IMG/VR virus record: IMGVR_UViG_3300001450_000031
Coordinates: 1-28,299 of that record
Reading direction: 5' to 3' (one strand)
Source of the DNA: a virus
Length of the DNA stretch: 28,299 nucleotides
This document shows, piece by piece, positions 1-7,376 of the stretch. Below the pieces are notes generated by a model. It worked only from the letters and a program-made list of their open reading frames with translations, ran no database searches and had not been told where the DNA came from. Numbering within the stretch: position 1 is the stretch's first letter; each line of letters opens with the position of its first letter. Both the position numbers and the translations under genes were made by a program.

Positions 1-479
1 GGGCTTGATCCAGATAAATAACTAATAGAAGCTGAAGTAGCAGTTATAGATCCTCCAGACAAGGTATCAATGTATGCTGTTCCATCAACATATAAGTTTC
101 TCCATTCATAATTTGTAAATCCTAAATCAAACTTGTCATCTGCAGAAGGTATTAAACTTCCAGATGACTTAATAAATGGAGTATAAGAACCTATACTTAA
201 ACTTCCTGGAATTGATTTAAGTTCTTTAATATATGAAGCACTAACATAAGACGAATTCCATAGTTTTGTACTTGAACCTAAATCATATGTATCATTAGCA
301 TCAGGTATTATACTAGAACTTATTTCAGCACCCAATGAAACTGAGTCTGTTGTAGAATCTCCTAGTATTATGTTGCCATTTGCAGTAATAGATCCACTCA
401 CTAGTAGAGATCCAGATACGCTTACTGTTCCTGTTACACCGCTTAAAGGTGTTATGGTATTTACGTTTATATTGCTCAT
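1..479 (-). CDS. Tail-fibre-like structural protein, 3' end cut by window
   Basis: The frame is open from an ATG at 479 to the window edge, so the C-terminus lies outside. The visible 159 residues begin MSNINVNTITPLSG and contain VSGSITANGNIILGDS, then two copies of a module seen in many marine phage fibre proteins (DTYDLGSSTKLWNSSYVSA and DDKFDLGFTNYEWRNLYVDG). These modules typically form trimeric beta-rich fibre shafts. The S/G/T-rich composition matches the fibre genes at 23653-28299. A Shine-Dalgarno (CGGAG) lies about 9 nt upstream and a late-promoter-like motif at 503-511. The exact role (fibre, whisker or adhesin) cannot be told. Confidence 0.75.
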   Translation of the reverse strand, partial: MSNINVNTITPLSGVTGTVSVSGSLLVSGSITANGNIILGDSTTDSVSLGAEISSSIIPDANDTYDLGSSTKLWNSSYVSASYIKELKSIPGSLSIGSYTPFIKSSGSLIPSADDKFDLGFTNYEWRNLYVDGTAYIDTLSGGSITATSASISYLSGSS

Positions 480-502
480 TATTTAACTCCGTTTTTTCTA
501 TA

Positions 503-511
503 TATAAATAT
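503..511 (-). promoter_or_regulatory. Putative late-promoter motif ATATTTATA
   Basis: The minus strand reads ATATTTATATATAG about 24 nt before the start at 479, in a 57-nt intergenic gap. It is one of eight intergenic copies of the same 9-mer. Assignment as a promoter is inference. Confidence 0.4.
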
Positions 512-536
512 ATTTTATTTTTTTAATTTATTCTCA

Positions 537-833
537 TCAATTACCAATATTATCCATATTAACTATTCTAACAGATGCTCCTGCACTTATGGTATAATCT
601 ACTCCCAATGCAATAGTGATAGATGGGTTAGCATTTGATGTATAAAGTAATACGTTATATCCAGCCGGTATAAAGGTATTTCCTGTTGGTATTGAAGGAT
701 TACCAATAGAATTTGCTGCTAAGAATCCATTAGCTACTCCTGTGCCCGCAGGCCCTGTTAATCCTCTTGGGCCTGGAGAACTTACTCTTACTACCTTTAT
801 ATTTCCTGTGTTTATCGTTACCTTATTACTCAT
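537..833 (-). CDS. Small structural protein with a collagen-like segment
   Basis: 98 residues, not recognised as a named family. Residues about 19-31 hold Gly-X-Y type triplets (SPGPRGLTGPAGTG), a short collagen-like stretch of the sort found in phage tail and fibre proteins. The rest is small-residue and beta-prone (ITIALGVDYTISAGASVRIVNMDN). The ATG at 833 follows the upstream gene's TGA by one base, and its Shine-Dalgarno (GGGAG) lies inside that gene, so translation is probably coupled. A minor virion or fibre-associated component is the best guess. Confidence 0.65.
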   Translation of the reverse strand: MSNKVTINTGNIKVVRVSSPGPRGLTGPAGTGVANGFLAANSIGNPSIPTGNTFIPAGYNVLLYTSNANPSITIALGVDYTISAGASVRIVNMDNIGN

Positions 834-834
834 A

Positions 835-1245
835 TCAATAGCTCCCTAATGTTACGTTTTTAGATAATTTTATTTTGCCTTCTAAAAGTCTGGTTACATA
901 TATATCTGCACTACTAGCAGAAGCTATTTCTAAATCATAAACAGCTGTTGAAAAATCAAAATTTGAAGAGCTTTCAGCTGAAATATAAACTCCTATTGAA
1001 CCTGACGCTAACGGTTTAGGATACGTTGATGAATGCTTTGAACCACTTAAATTTAATCCTGTACCATCATTATGTAAGCTAGAAGATAAAGTCATATGAG
1101 GACTAGAACCAATACTTGTTCTAATTTGCATTCTTGCTACATGGTGAGATAAGTCTATAGGGTTACCGTCGTTGTCTGTGTATTGTACTTCAAAGTCTGT
1201 GGTTGATCCCTGCTCAATTGTAAAAGTATATTGACCTGCTGCCAT
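835..1245 (-). CDS. Virion protein resembling baseplate/fibre N-terminal domains
   Basis: 136 residues. The N-terminus (FTIEQGSTTDFEVQYTDNDG, then NPIDLSHHVARMQIR) and the end (AVYDLEIAS...VTRLLEGKIKLSKNVT) follow the pattern of small beta-sandwich domains at the base of phage baseplate or fibre proteins: polar insert, GxIxVxIS strand, YDLEI strand, R-L-EGK-x-x-xS strand. Start ATG with AAGGGA Shine-Dalgarno. It lies just before the 98-residue collagen-like gene and is probably co-transcribed with it. The family resemblance is from memory of the pattern; exact attachment is unknown. Confidence 0.6.
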   Translation of the reverse strand: MAAGQYTFTIEQGSTTDFEVQYTDNDGNPIDLSHHVARMQIRTSIGSSPHMTLSSSLHNDGTGLNLSGSKHSSTYPKPLASGSIGVYISAESSSNFDFSTAVYDLEIASASSADIYVTRLLEGKIKLSKNVTLGSY

Positions 1246-1274
1246 TAGTTATCCCTTAAGTTTAATTATTCTTA

Positions 1275-1283
1275 TATAAATAT
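1275..1283 (-). promoter_or_regulatory. Putative late-promoter motif GATATTTATA
   Basis: The minus strand reads TGATATTTATATAAG 29 nt before the ATG at 1245, between PhoH and the 136-residue protein. It is one of eight intergenic copies. Confidence 0.4.
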
Positions 1284-1320
1284 CAGCTTTATTGTCTAAA
1301 TCTATTGTTTTTGCAATAGT

Positions 1321-1983
1321 TTACATTCCCATTAGCATTTCAAATACATTGTCTATTGCTGGATGCCTGTGGTTATCCAGTAGTATTCTTTTATATACAT
1401 ATTCGGACTCTGTTATCTTAGATACATCTACTATTGCTGAGTAATTCTTATCTTTCAAATCTATTTGTTGATTATCTCCACAAAATATCATTGTAGAACC
1501 TTTACCTAATCTGCCTAGTGCCATTCTTAATTGAGATCTTGTTAGGTTTTGGAACTCATCTACTATTACTACACTGTTTTCAAATGTTCTACCTCTAAAG
1601 TGTGCTAGAGAAACTAGTTCTATTGATTCTTGTTTTTCTAATTTATCTAATATAAGCGGTTTATTATATACCTTTCGCATATTAGATCTAATAGGTACTA
1701 ACCATGGTTCCATTTTTTCTTTTTCTGAACCAGGTAAAAACCCATTGTCTTCTGTAGATACAGTTGGTCTTGTTATTATAATTTTATTTATTATTCTCTT
1801 AAAAAACATATCTAAAGCAACTTGACAGGCCAATAAAGTTTTACCACTACCTGCCTTTCCTACTATAAAATTATAAGGATGGTGTAGCATTGCTTGTTTT
1901 GCTGATTTTTGTTCTTCTGATAGGGTTATTGAGAATTTAACAGATCCCTTTGGGGGATTTTTATCTATATTTTGTTTTGCCAT
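1321..1983 (-). CDS. phoH: PhoH-like P-loop ATPase
   Basis: 220 residues, a PhoH-domain protein. Walker A is GKAGSGKT (residues 42-49), Walker B VVIVDEFQN (138-146), and a downstream sensor segment reads IFCGDNQQ (167-173). The signature TRPTVSTEDNGFLPGS (71-86) is typical of PhoH. The family couples an ATPase core to RNA-related activity in bacterial homologues; the phage role is unsettled, with phosphate stress and RNA processing both proposed. Lengths of 200-250 are usual for phage copies, which lack extra N-terminal domains. The start ATG has a GAGG Shine-Dalgarno. It sits downstream of gp23, separated by a strong terminator, with its own late-promoter-like motif at 2014-2022. Confidence 0.93.
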   Translation of the reverse strand: MAKQNIDKNPPKGSVKFSITLSEEQKSAKQAMLHHPYNFIVGKAGSGKTLLACQVALDMFFKRIINKIIITRPTVSTEDNGFLPGSEKEKMEPWLVPIRSNMRKVYNKPLILDKLEKQESIELVSLAHFRGRTFENSVVIVDEFQNLTRSQLRMALGRLGKGSTMIFCGDNQQIDLKDKNYSAIVDVSKITESEYVYKRILLDNHRHPAIDNVFEMLMGM

Positions 1984-2013
1984 ATTAACCTCTATTATTT
2001 AATTGTTATTTAC

Positions 2014-2022
2014 TATAAATAT
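2014..2022 (-). promoter_or_regulatory. Putative late-promoter motif GATATTTATA before phoH
   Basis: The minus strand reads TGATATTTATAGTAAATA about 30 nt before the phoH ATG and just after the terminator at 2031-2059. That is the right place to restart transcription. Inference from position and recurrence. Confidence 0.45.
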
Positions 2023-2030
2023 CAGAGCAT

Positions 2031-2059
2031 AAAAAAAGGAGCTAATTTCTTAGCTCCTT
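2031..2059 (-). terminator. Rho-independent terminator after gp23
   Basis: On the minus strand a perfect 10-bp stem (AAGGAGCTAA / TTAGCTCCTT) closes a GAAA tetraloop and is followed by a run of seven T. It lies 25 nt past the gp23 stop codon and ends the capsid transcript before phoH. Confidence 0.9.
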
Positions 2060-2083
2060 CTTTCAAAAAATATAAATAAAATA

Positions 2084-3745
2084 TTAGATTCTATTTAATC
2101 CTGCTACATGGATCTTACCATAAAATTCTGGTCTTACCATTTTCTTAGCATAACGAGTCATTACACCTTTACGTGGAGTAAAGTTTGTAGGATCGTAAAC
2201 TAAAGGAGTCATAATTAACGGAATATATGGTGCGTAAACCGCTCCAGTTTCCAAGAATTGTGTTCCTCTAAAGCCCATCAAGATAGTATTTTCCTTCATG
2301 TATGGGTTTTTGTAAACAGTAAATCTAGAGTTTAATGCTCCAACTTTTTGTACACCCATTGCAAATGACATTGCATTTCCATCAGTATCTGCAGCATATC
2401 CTGGGATTGATTCTAGGATTGTCGCAACTTCTGGAGAAGTTACTAAGAAGTTTGCACCACCTCTAAGAGTTTTTTGGTGAATCTTGTTAGAAACTTTTTG
2501 GATTTTAGTACCTAAAGTTTGGAACCATGTGAATTGTGTATAAGCTTCTGCAGCCGTTGGGCTTAAGAAAGCGTCTGAACCATTGTATGTTTCACCTAAT
2601 GCAGCCGACCAGTAGTCAGTTGTATTTGCATTTGCAAGAAGCATATCTAAAATTTCAAGATCAATTTCCATTGAAATATACTCAGATAACATTGAAGTTA
2701 ATTCAGCTTCAGCGTCAATTGAGTGATATGCATTTAAGTCTTGTGCGAATTCTGGAGACCATGCAGCTTTAAGCTTTCTAGTCTTAGCAACAATCGCTTC
2801 AGATCTTAAATCAACATCAATTTGTGGAATTCCAACATCTTGAGTGTCTAGTGAAGCATCAACGTTAGAACCAACCATTTCAAAGTCGTTTCTTTGGTCA
2901 GCTGTTGTAGCTCCCATGAAATGAACTTTAATACCGTTTTCTGAGTGACCAGCACCACCTGTTGCAGCAGAAACAGATACAAAGAAGTTTGCAGTTGTTC
3001 CATTAACAAAGTTATATGCATTTAAGTTTCTGTCTACAGACATAGAAATTGCAGCTGTTTGTCCTTGTAAACTTTCAACATATGCACTTCTAATTGCAGT
3101 TTCATCCAGTATAAATGTACCATCAGTTACAGATGAAACAGCAACTGCTTGTTTAATTACTTGACCAGCAGCTACAGATGCAGAAAGATCAGCACTAAAG
3201 CCAACATCTTTCCAAGTTGCAGATGAAGATGCGAAAGTAGTAACCGTAACGTCTCTCATTTTAGTAGTATATCCAGCTCTACCACCTCCTGCAGGTGTAT
3301 TACCATATAATCCACCAACTGGGTCTGAGTTAGACTTAGATGTATTACCCATGATATCGCCAGCATAAGCTCCACCATAGTTTGAATTTGTGTCCGTACC
3401 ATACTTAAAGTCTAAGAAAAATACTAGACCAGATGGTAAGTTCATCGGTTGTACGCTTACGAAGTCTTTTGCAGCGATTTCGCCGAAGACTCTACGTACT
3501 AATGGAAGAGCTACGCCCGACCATTGTTCTTTACTCGCAGTACCACTTGAAGTGTTATTAGCCTCGTCGATTAACTGACGTGCTTGATTTTCTAAAAGTA
3601 CAGCCATGCCTGATTTCTCATACTCATGTCCGATTCCTTCTAGTAAACCTGTTTTATCCCACTTATTTACTAACCCTCTTGTTTCTTCAAGCTTGTCAGT
3701 ATATGTAGTATTTGCAGAGTTTAATAAATTTGAAATGTTTGCCAT
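2084..3745 (-). CDS. 23: Major capsid protein, T4 gp23-like
   Basis: 553 residues, close to T4 gp23 (521). Hallmarks are the segment MAVLLENQARQLIDEA (47-62), then WSGVALPLVRRVFGEIAAKD (75-94) and FVSVQPMNLPSGLVFFLDFK (95-114). The C-terminus reads RPEFYGKIHVAGLNRI. It forms the hexamers of the prohead shell. Residues 59-62 read IDE|A, matching the gp21 protease consensus (I/L)xE|A and lying where T4 gp23 is cut (after residue 65), so the mature protein probably starts near A62. The start ATG has a TAGGAG Shine-Dalgarno. It follows gp22 by 29 nt and is closed by the terminator at 2031-2059. Confidence 0.98.
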   Translation of the reverse strand: MANISNLLNSANTTYTDKLEETRGLVNKWDKTGLLEGIGHEYEKSGMAVLLENQARQLIDEANNTSSGTASKEQWSGVALPLVRRVFGEIAAKDFVSVQPMNLPSGLVFFLDFKYGTDTNSNYGGAYAGDIMGNTSKSNSDPVGGLYGNTPAGGGRAGYTTKMRDVTVTTFASSSATWKDVGFSADLSASVAAGQVIKQAVAVSSVTDGTFILDETAIRSAYVESLQGQTAAISMSVDRNLNAYNFVNGTTANFFVSVSAATGGAGHSENGIKVHFMGATTADQRNDFEMVGSNVDASLDTQDVGIPQIDVDLRSEAIVAKTRKLKAAWSPEFAQDLNAYHSIDAEAELTSMLSEYISMEIDLEILDMLLANANTTDYWSAALGETYNGSDAFLSPTAAEAYTQFTWFQTLGTKIQKVSNKIHQKTLRGGANFLVTSPEVATILESIPGYAADTDGNAMSFAMGVQKVGALNSRFTVYKNPYMKENTILMGFRGTQFLETGAVYAPYIPLIMTPLVYDPTNFTPRKGVMTRYAKKMVRPEFYGKIHVAGLNRI

Positions 3746-3774
3746 TTTAATTTTCTCCTAATTTTCTTGCAGTT

Positions 3775-4824
3775 CTAAAGTAGACCTGCCAATTTTTTCA
3801 TTCGATTTGTAAATTGATCTGCCTCTACAATCACTTTTCGTGATGGTTTAGTAGATCGTGTAGTTTTTGAAGCAAAGCTTTCCTTTATAGTTCGCTTTTT
3901 GCTTGCACCTGAACTTAAAGATTCAGCTAAAGTAGAGTAAACTAATTTAACTTCTCTTGTTGATACTGCTCTGTCGAAAGTTTCAATGATTTTCATCTTC
4001 TGACCTTCAGTTAAGTTATGCGATTTGAATAACTTGTTAGAGAATAAAAGTTTTGCGTTTAATAAATTAACTTCATTTATAGTAGATTTCATAGTTTTAA
4101 TAGTACTATAAGCTTCTTCTAATCTTTCTGTTAAATCACTAACTTTTTCAGATTCACCTTCCATACCGTCTTCAGATTCATTAACTTCTTCGTCATCATC
4201 TTCTTCTTTTAAAGATTTAATAATTTCGTCTAAGTCAAGTTCTTCTTCTCCATCAGTAGTTTCTTCTTCTTCAGCCTCATAAGCCATTTCAGTAGGATCT
4301 TCTTCAGTTTCTTCCATTTCTTCGTCATGCATTTCTTCAACGTCTTCAGTTTCTTCAACTTCTTCGCCTTCTTCGCCTTCAAGTTCTCTAATAATAGCCT
4401 CTAGGTCAAGGTCTTCTTCTTCTTCTTCATCCATGTTAGCCATTTCAGTTTCAGTTTCATCGTCCTCTTCTCCTTCGTCCATTGTTTCTTCTTCTTCCTC
4501 TTCTTCAGTGAGTTTGTTAACAACAGTGTTGTTTTCATCCTCTGTACCATAGGCACCTGATTCAGTATCAGTTTCAGATTTTTCTTCGTCATTTCCATCA
4601 GCAACGTCGACTTTATTGTCGCCACTTCCAATGTTTGATGAGTCAGATTGCTCTTCAATTTCGTCTCCATCTTCTTCAGTCTCTTCTTCTATTTTTCTAG
4701 AAAGCATAGATTGAATTTTTGGAGTGAACGCTTCTTCAAGAGCAAGTCGTGCATTTGCAATAGCTGTTTCTCTGACAGCCTTAGCGTCAGCAATAGCTTC
4801 TTTTAGCAAGTTTGATTTTGCCAT
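3775..4824 (-). CDS. 22: Prohead core scaffold protein, T4 gp22-like
   Basis: 349 residues from the ATG at 4824 (MAKSNLLKEAIADAKAVR), which has GAGGAG 7 nt upstream. A longer reading from a TTG at 4839 would place the Shine-Dalgarno inside the gene, so I reject it. The order is a helical N-terminus, then about 170 residues dominated by Glu/Asp, then a helical C-terminal domain with ERLEEAYSTIKTMKSTINEV and FDRAVSTREVKLVYSTLAES, a pattern typical of marine T4-like gp22. It builds the internal core on which gp23 assembles and is degraded by gp21. Immediately upstream of gp23, as in T4. The acidic stretch is GAA/GAT/GAG repeat-like DNA. Confidence 0.9.
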   Translation of the reverse strand: MAKSNLLKEAIADAKAVRETAIANARLALEEAFTPKIQSMLSRKIEEETEEDGDEIEEQSDSSNIGSGDNKVDVADGNDEEKSETDTESGAYGTEDENNTVVNKLTEEEEEEETMDEGEEDDETETEMANMDEEEEEDLDLEAIIRELEGEEGEEVEETEDVEEMHDEEMEETEEDPTEMAYEAEEEETTDGEEELDLDEIIKSLKEEDDDEEVNESEDGMEGESEKVSDLTERLEEAYSTIKTMKSTINEVNLLNAKLLFSNKLFKSHNLTEGQKMKIIETFDRAVSTREVKLVYSTLAESLSSGASKKRTIKESFASKTTRSTKPSRKVIVEADQFTNRMKKLAGLL

Positions 4825-4942
4825 AATTGTTCTCCTCAATATTTTTATTTTTGGAATAAGATTATTAGGAATCTTAATAGATATTTGTTTTATAGTCTTT
4901 TACGCTTATATAAGAGATAAGGTATTTTTCGACCAATACAGA

Positions 4943-4951
4943 TATAAATAT
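4943..4951 (-). promoter_or_regulatory. Putative late-promoter motif before gp22-gp23
   Basis: The minus strand reads ATATATTTATATCTG, lying 21 nt past the bS21 terminator and about 120 nt before the gp22 ATG. It is the longest leader in the window (4825-4971), ahead of the most highly expressed genes. Inference. Confidence 0.45.
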
Positions 4952-4971
4952 ATACAAATATATCAAAAAAC

Positions 4972-4999
4972 AAAAAAAGGGAACAAAAATGTTCCCTTT
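4972..4999 (-). terminator. Rho-independent terminator after bS21
   Basis: On the minus strand a perfect 9-bp stem (AAAGGGAAC / GTTCCCTTT) with loop ATTTTT is followed by TTTTGTTTTTT. It starts 4 nt past the bS21 stop codon and separates bS21 from gp22-gp23. Confidence 0.9.
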
Positions 5000-5003
5000 A
5001 ATA

Positions 5004-5360
5004 TTAACTAGCTTTGCCGTCCATAATGGCGGTCCAGACGTGGCCTTTATTGGCTCTTTCTGCTTGTCTATCCAGCGTCCACTGGGCTCGATAAGCTGCC
5101 TCCTTTACTCTTTTGCGTTTAGCTGTTGGTTTTTCATAATACCTTTTTGCTCTTAATCGCATCATAGTATCATCATCTTTTAATTGCCTTTTTAAATATT
5201 TTAAGGCTTTTTCTAGTGTACCAATATTACTATCTGGTACTTTTACGGCTAAGCCGTTTCCTGGTACAAAAAATTCCTCTCTTCTATGTCTTTTGAAGTT
5301 TGATTTTTTGAACTTGCCATCCCTGTTATATGGACGGTCTTTTTTGAAATCTTTTCTCAT
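5004..5360 (-). CDS. rpsU: Phage-encoded ribosomal protein bS21
   Basis: 118 residues. The core (about 37-92) aligns with bacterial bS21: AVKVPDSNIGTLEKALKYLK, then R-rich helix, then RYYEKPTAKRKRVKEAA, against the E. coli segment FYEKPTTERKRAKASA. bS21 is a small, exchangeable 30S protein near the anti-Shine-Dalgarno of 16S rRNA and helps initiation. Marine phage copies are known. Bacterial bS21 is about 60-70 residues; this one adds a basic 36-residue N-terminal extension (KFKKSNFKRHRR) and a C-terminal tail ending TAIMDGKAS. No Shine-Dalgarno precedes the ATG. The gene stands alone between two terminators (5402-5430 and 4972-4999), so it is probably expressed and controlled separately from the head genes around it. 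Confidence 0.92.
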   Translation of the reverse strand: MRKDFKKDRPYNRDGKFKKSNFKRHRREEFFVPGNGLAVKVPDSNIGTLEKALKYLKRQLKDDDTMMRLRAKRYYEKPTAKRKRVKEAAYRAQWTLDRQAERANKGHVWTAIMDGKAS

Positions 5361-5373
5361 AAATTTGTTTTAG

Positions 5374-5385
5374 TTAAACGTTTAA
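5374..5385. promoter_or_regulatory. Perfect 12-bp palindrome in the bS21 leader
   Basis: TTAAACGTTTAA lies 14-25 nt before the bS21 start codon, in the 41-nt gap between the upstream terminator and the gene. It could be a protein-binding operator or part of a leader structure. AT-rich palindromes of this size can also arise by chance. Confidence 0.3.
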
Positions 5386-5401
5386 TTACTTTAATATAAA
5401 C

Positions 5402-5430
5402 AAAAAAAATGACATATAAAAATATATGCC
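5402..5430 (-). terminator. Rho-independent terminator upstream of bS21
   Basis: On the minus strand GGCATATA pairs with TATATGTC (8 bp, one G-U) around a TTTT loop, followed by A and eight T. It lies 24 nt past the stop of the gene ending at 5455. The stem is AT-rich and weaker than the other two. Confidence 0.65.
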
Positions 5431-5454
5431 ACTTAATTTCACTTTTGTTATTTT

Positions 5455-6495
5455 TTATCTAAGATCGATATAGTCTTTACTTGCATCTACTTTTTTAAGA
5501 TCTAGCTTTAATGTTTTGAAATATTTTTGTATACTTCTTGCATATTTAATCATTTCTTTTTGATAATATTTTTCTTCACTCCAAGAGGCTTTATCACCAG
5601 ACTTTAACTTATTGGCTTTATCTCTGTCTGCACCTTTAACTGCACTATTTTCTGCTCGTAAATAGTACTCAAAATCTTGTAGTATATCTCTATAAGCTCT
5701 ATTAATTTTACTAGCAGAATCATTCCAACCAGAAGAAACCTTTTTCTTTTTTAACATGTCTAATTGTTTATCAACAGACGCTTTATACATCTTTGTCACA
5801 GCATCTACCATTTTAATTATTTGGTCGCCTGGACTAGAATTTGCTAATCTATCTCTTAGTATTGTTTCGTATCTACTTCTGTTTTGTTGGGCAACTGTTT
5901 TTGCACCAATAAGTGCAGTTGCTCCTACTTTTGCAGCTGCTCTATCAGCTTTTTTACCACCAGATGAACCTATTTTAGTAAGGTCAATAGTAATTACTTC
6001 ATCAGCAACCTCTGCAAACCTTTTATAGTTGTGTAGGTTTTCAGTATTACCTCCCATTGGGGAACCAGTACTACGTCCTTTAGATTTTTCACCAGTAGCA
6101 GAATATGTTGATTTACCAGTGCCTCTGTCGTATCTGTCTCTACTAACGTGGATCTTTTCTTTTCCTCTAGTTACACCAATAAGTCCTGGTCTAATTGTAC
6201 CTTCCCACGAATAGCCACTTTTTACAAATGGATTTCTTTTATCTTTATTTACAAAAAAGAAGTTTACTAGTTTAGGGTCCGGACCTTTACCGAAAGCTTC
6301 TTCTGGCGCGTTTGCCCAATCTACATCATATGATTTTGCAAATGCTTGAAAGAATTTTGCGTCTGAGCCTTTTAATTTGCCGTATAATTTACTAGCAGTT
6401 TTAGACTGAAACTTTTCGTTTAGCGATTGTTTCTTTTCTTTAAGTACATTAAGTATTGTTTCCTTTACTAATTTTCTAAATGCTGATTTTTTCAT
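5455..6495 (-). CDS. Unrecognised basic protein, candidate internal head protein
   Basis: 346 residues from ATG 6495 (MKKSAFRKLVKETILNVLKE), chosen because GGAG lies 8 nt upstream. Alternatives are 6501, 6510 (forming TAATG with the upstream stop) and 6525. I recognise no family. Visible features are an N-terminal amphipathic helix with LVKE|T, LKE|K and SLNE|K peptides, a central K/R/S/G-rich part (SATGEKSKGRSTGSPMGGN), and a long helical Lys-rich C-terminal half. It sits between gp21 and gp22, the position where T4-type core and internal proteins cluster, so packaging in the head is plausible. A nuclease or ADP-ribosyltransferase fold cannot be judged by eye. Confidence 0.7.
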   Translation of the reverse strand: MKKSAFRKLVKETILNVLKEKKQSLNEKFQSKTASKLYGKLKGSDAKFFQAFAKSYDVDWANAPEEAFGKGPDPKLVNFFFVNKDKRNPFVKSGYSWEGTIRPGLIGVTRGKEKIHVSRDRYDRGTGKSTYSATGEKSKGRSTGSPMGGNTENLHNYKRFAEVADEVITIDLTKIGSSGGKKADRAAAKVGATALIGAKTVAQQNRSRYETILRDRLANSSPGDQIIKMVDAVTKMYKASVDKQLDMLKKKKVSSGWNDSASKINRAYRDILQDFEYYLRAENSAVKGADRDKANKLKSGDKASWSEEKYYQKEMIKYARSIQKYFKTLKLDLKKVDASKDYIDLR

Positions 6496-6509
6496 TGCCA
6501 TTTTCTCCA

Positions 6510-7079
6510 TTACCATTTTTTCCATATGGGGCTATCTGAATTATTCTTTTTTCCAGTTGCTATTCCCCAACGTTGTCCAGCCTTTCCACCAACTCTAGGA
6601 GATATAGTTTCATTTTTTATAGCCTTTGAAACTGTTTTTCTCCTGTTGGCTAAATATTCGTCAGATTTATCTTCATCACCGTCATTATCTATATCACCAT
6701 CTTCTTTTCCAACTGGATCAAGTTTTTCAGCTAGTTCGTAATATCTACCAAGTTTGCCTCCAAGATCTTCATATAGTGATTCAAGTCTTTGTTGTAAAGA
6801 TTCCATTTCTAAAGCAGCTTTTTCAAATAGTTTCGATGTGTTATTTATTTCTTTAACGTCTCTTTTTACAGTTACTCCGTCAAACCAACTTTCTGTTTCA
6901 GACATAATATAATTTCCTGCACCTGAAGAGAGTCTTTTTATAGCTTCTACAACGTCTTTTATATTGTTTTCTCTGTATATGCTATTACCATACTCATTGA
7001 ATTTTGAAACAGCCTCTACAAATGCTTGTTTTTGTTCTGGTGATAACTTAGATTCTTTTAATATTTTCTTTAATTTCAT
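6510..7079 (-). CDS. Candidate core/internal head protein with EF-hand-like loop
   Basis: 189 residues. It starts MKLKKILKE|SKLSPEQ, resembling the T4 capsid-targeting peptide in length and ending in (I/L)xE. Residues 85-120 are a predicted coiled coil (LEMESLQQRLESLYEDLGGK). Residues 129-140 (DIDNDGDEDKSD) match a calcium-binding EF-hand/dockerin-type loop with Asp at positions 1, 3, 5, 7, 9 and 12 and Gly at 6, followed by EYLANRRKTVSKAI. The same loop plus YLxxRR occurs in other marine T4-like head proteins as I remember them. Start ATG with AAGGAG. The stop overlaps the longest possible start of the next gene. Exact function unknown. Confidence 0.7.
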   Translation of the reverse strand: MKLKKILKESKLSPEQKQAFVEAVSKFNEYGNSIYRENNIKDVVEAIKRLSSGAGNYIMSETESWFDGVTVKRDVKEINNTSKLFEKAALEMESLQQRLESLYEDLGGKLGRYYELAEKLDPVGKEDGDIDNDGDEDKSDEYLANRRKTVSKAIKNETISPRVGGKAGQRWGIATGKKNNSDSPIWKKW

Positions 7080-7091
7080 TATATTGTCTCC

Positions 7092-7376
7092 TTATCTTTG
7101 TAGTACTAATATGAATGTTGTAGCATTATCTGATTCTGCACCTGCTAATCCTATTTCATGAACAACACCAATAGCTAAATCATCTAGTTCTATTGTTCCA
7201 CCTCTTGCTAACTTAACCCTACCTAAAATAGTAGAACCAGATATCATAAAGGCTGATGCACCTAAATCACTAGAGCCTGAACTAAAATCCCTAAATTTAT
7301 TACTTACAATTTGTACACCATTGTATCTTCCAAATGGTCCAAACTTATTTAATTCATCAGTTACTAATCCTGCCAT
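7092..7376 (-). CDS. Small structural protein downstream of gp21
   Basis: 94 residues from the ATG at 7376, which overlaps the gp21 stop as TAATG and has GGAGG 6 nt upstream. A TTG start at 7394 would bury the Shine-Dalgarno. The sequence (MAGLVTDELNKFGPFGRYNG, ending DNATTFILVLQR) is beta-prone with SGSTILGRVKLARGGTIEL. Not recognised. Position within the head cluster and coupled translation with gp21 suggest a capsid accessory or decoration role, which is inference only. Confidence 0.7.
   Translation of the reverse strand: MAGLVTDELNKFGPFGRYNGVQIVSNKFRDFSSGSSDLGASAFMISGSTILGRVKLARGGTIELDDLAIGVVHEIGLAGAESDNATTFILVLQR

Noticed and set aside
1302-1319. Hairpin CTATTG/CAATAG after phoH
   Set aside because: Only 6 bp, no T-run follows on the minus strand, so it is not called a terminator.
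4401-4670. 89-codon Lys/Thr/Leu-rich frame on the minus strand
   Set aside because: Out-of-frame reading of the GAA/GAT-rich acidic part of gp22.
4825-4839. TTG start for gp22
   Set aside because: It would put the GAGGAG Shine-Dalgarno inside the coding region; the ATG at 4824 has correct spacing. The same reasoning removes TTG starts at 7394 and 9392.
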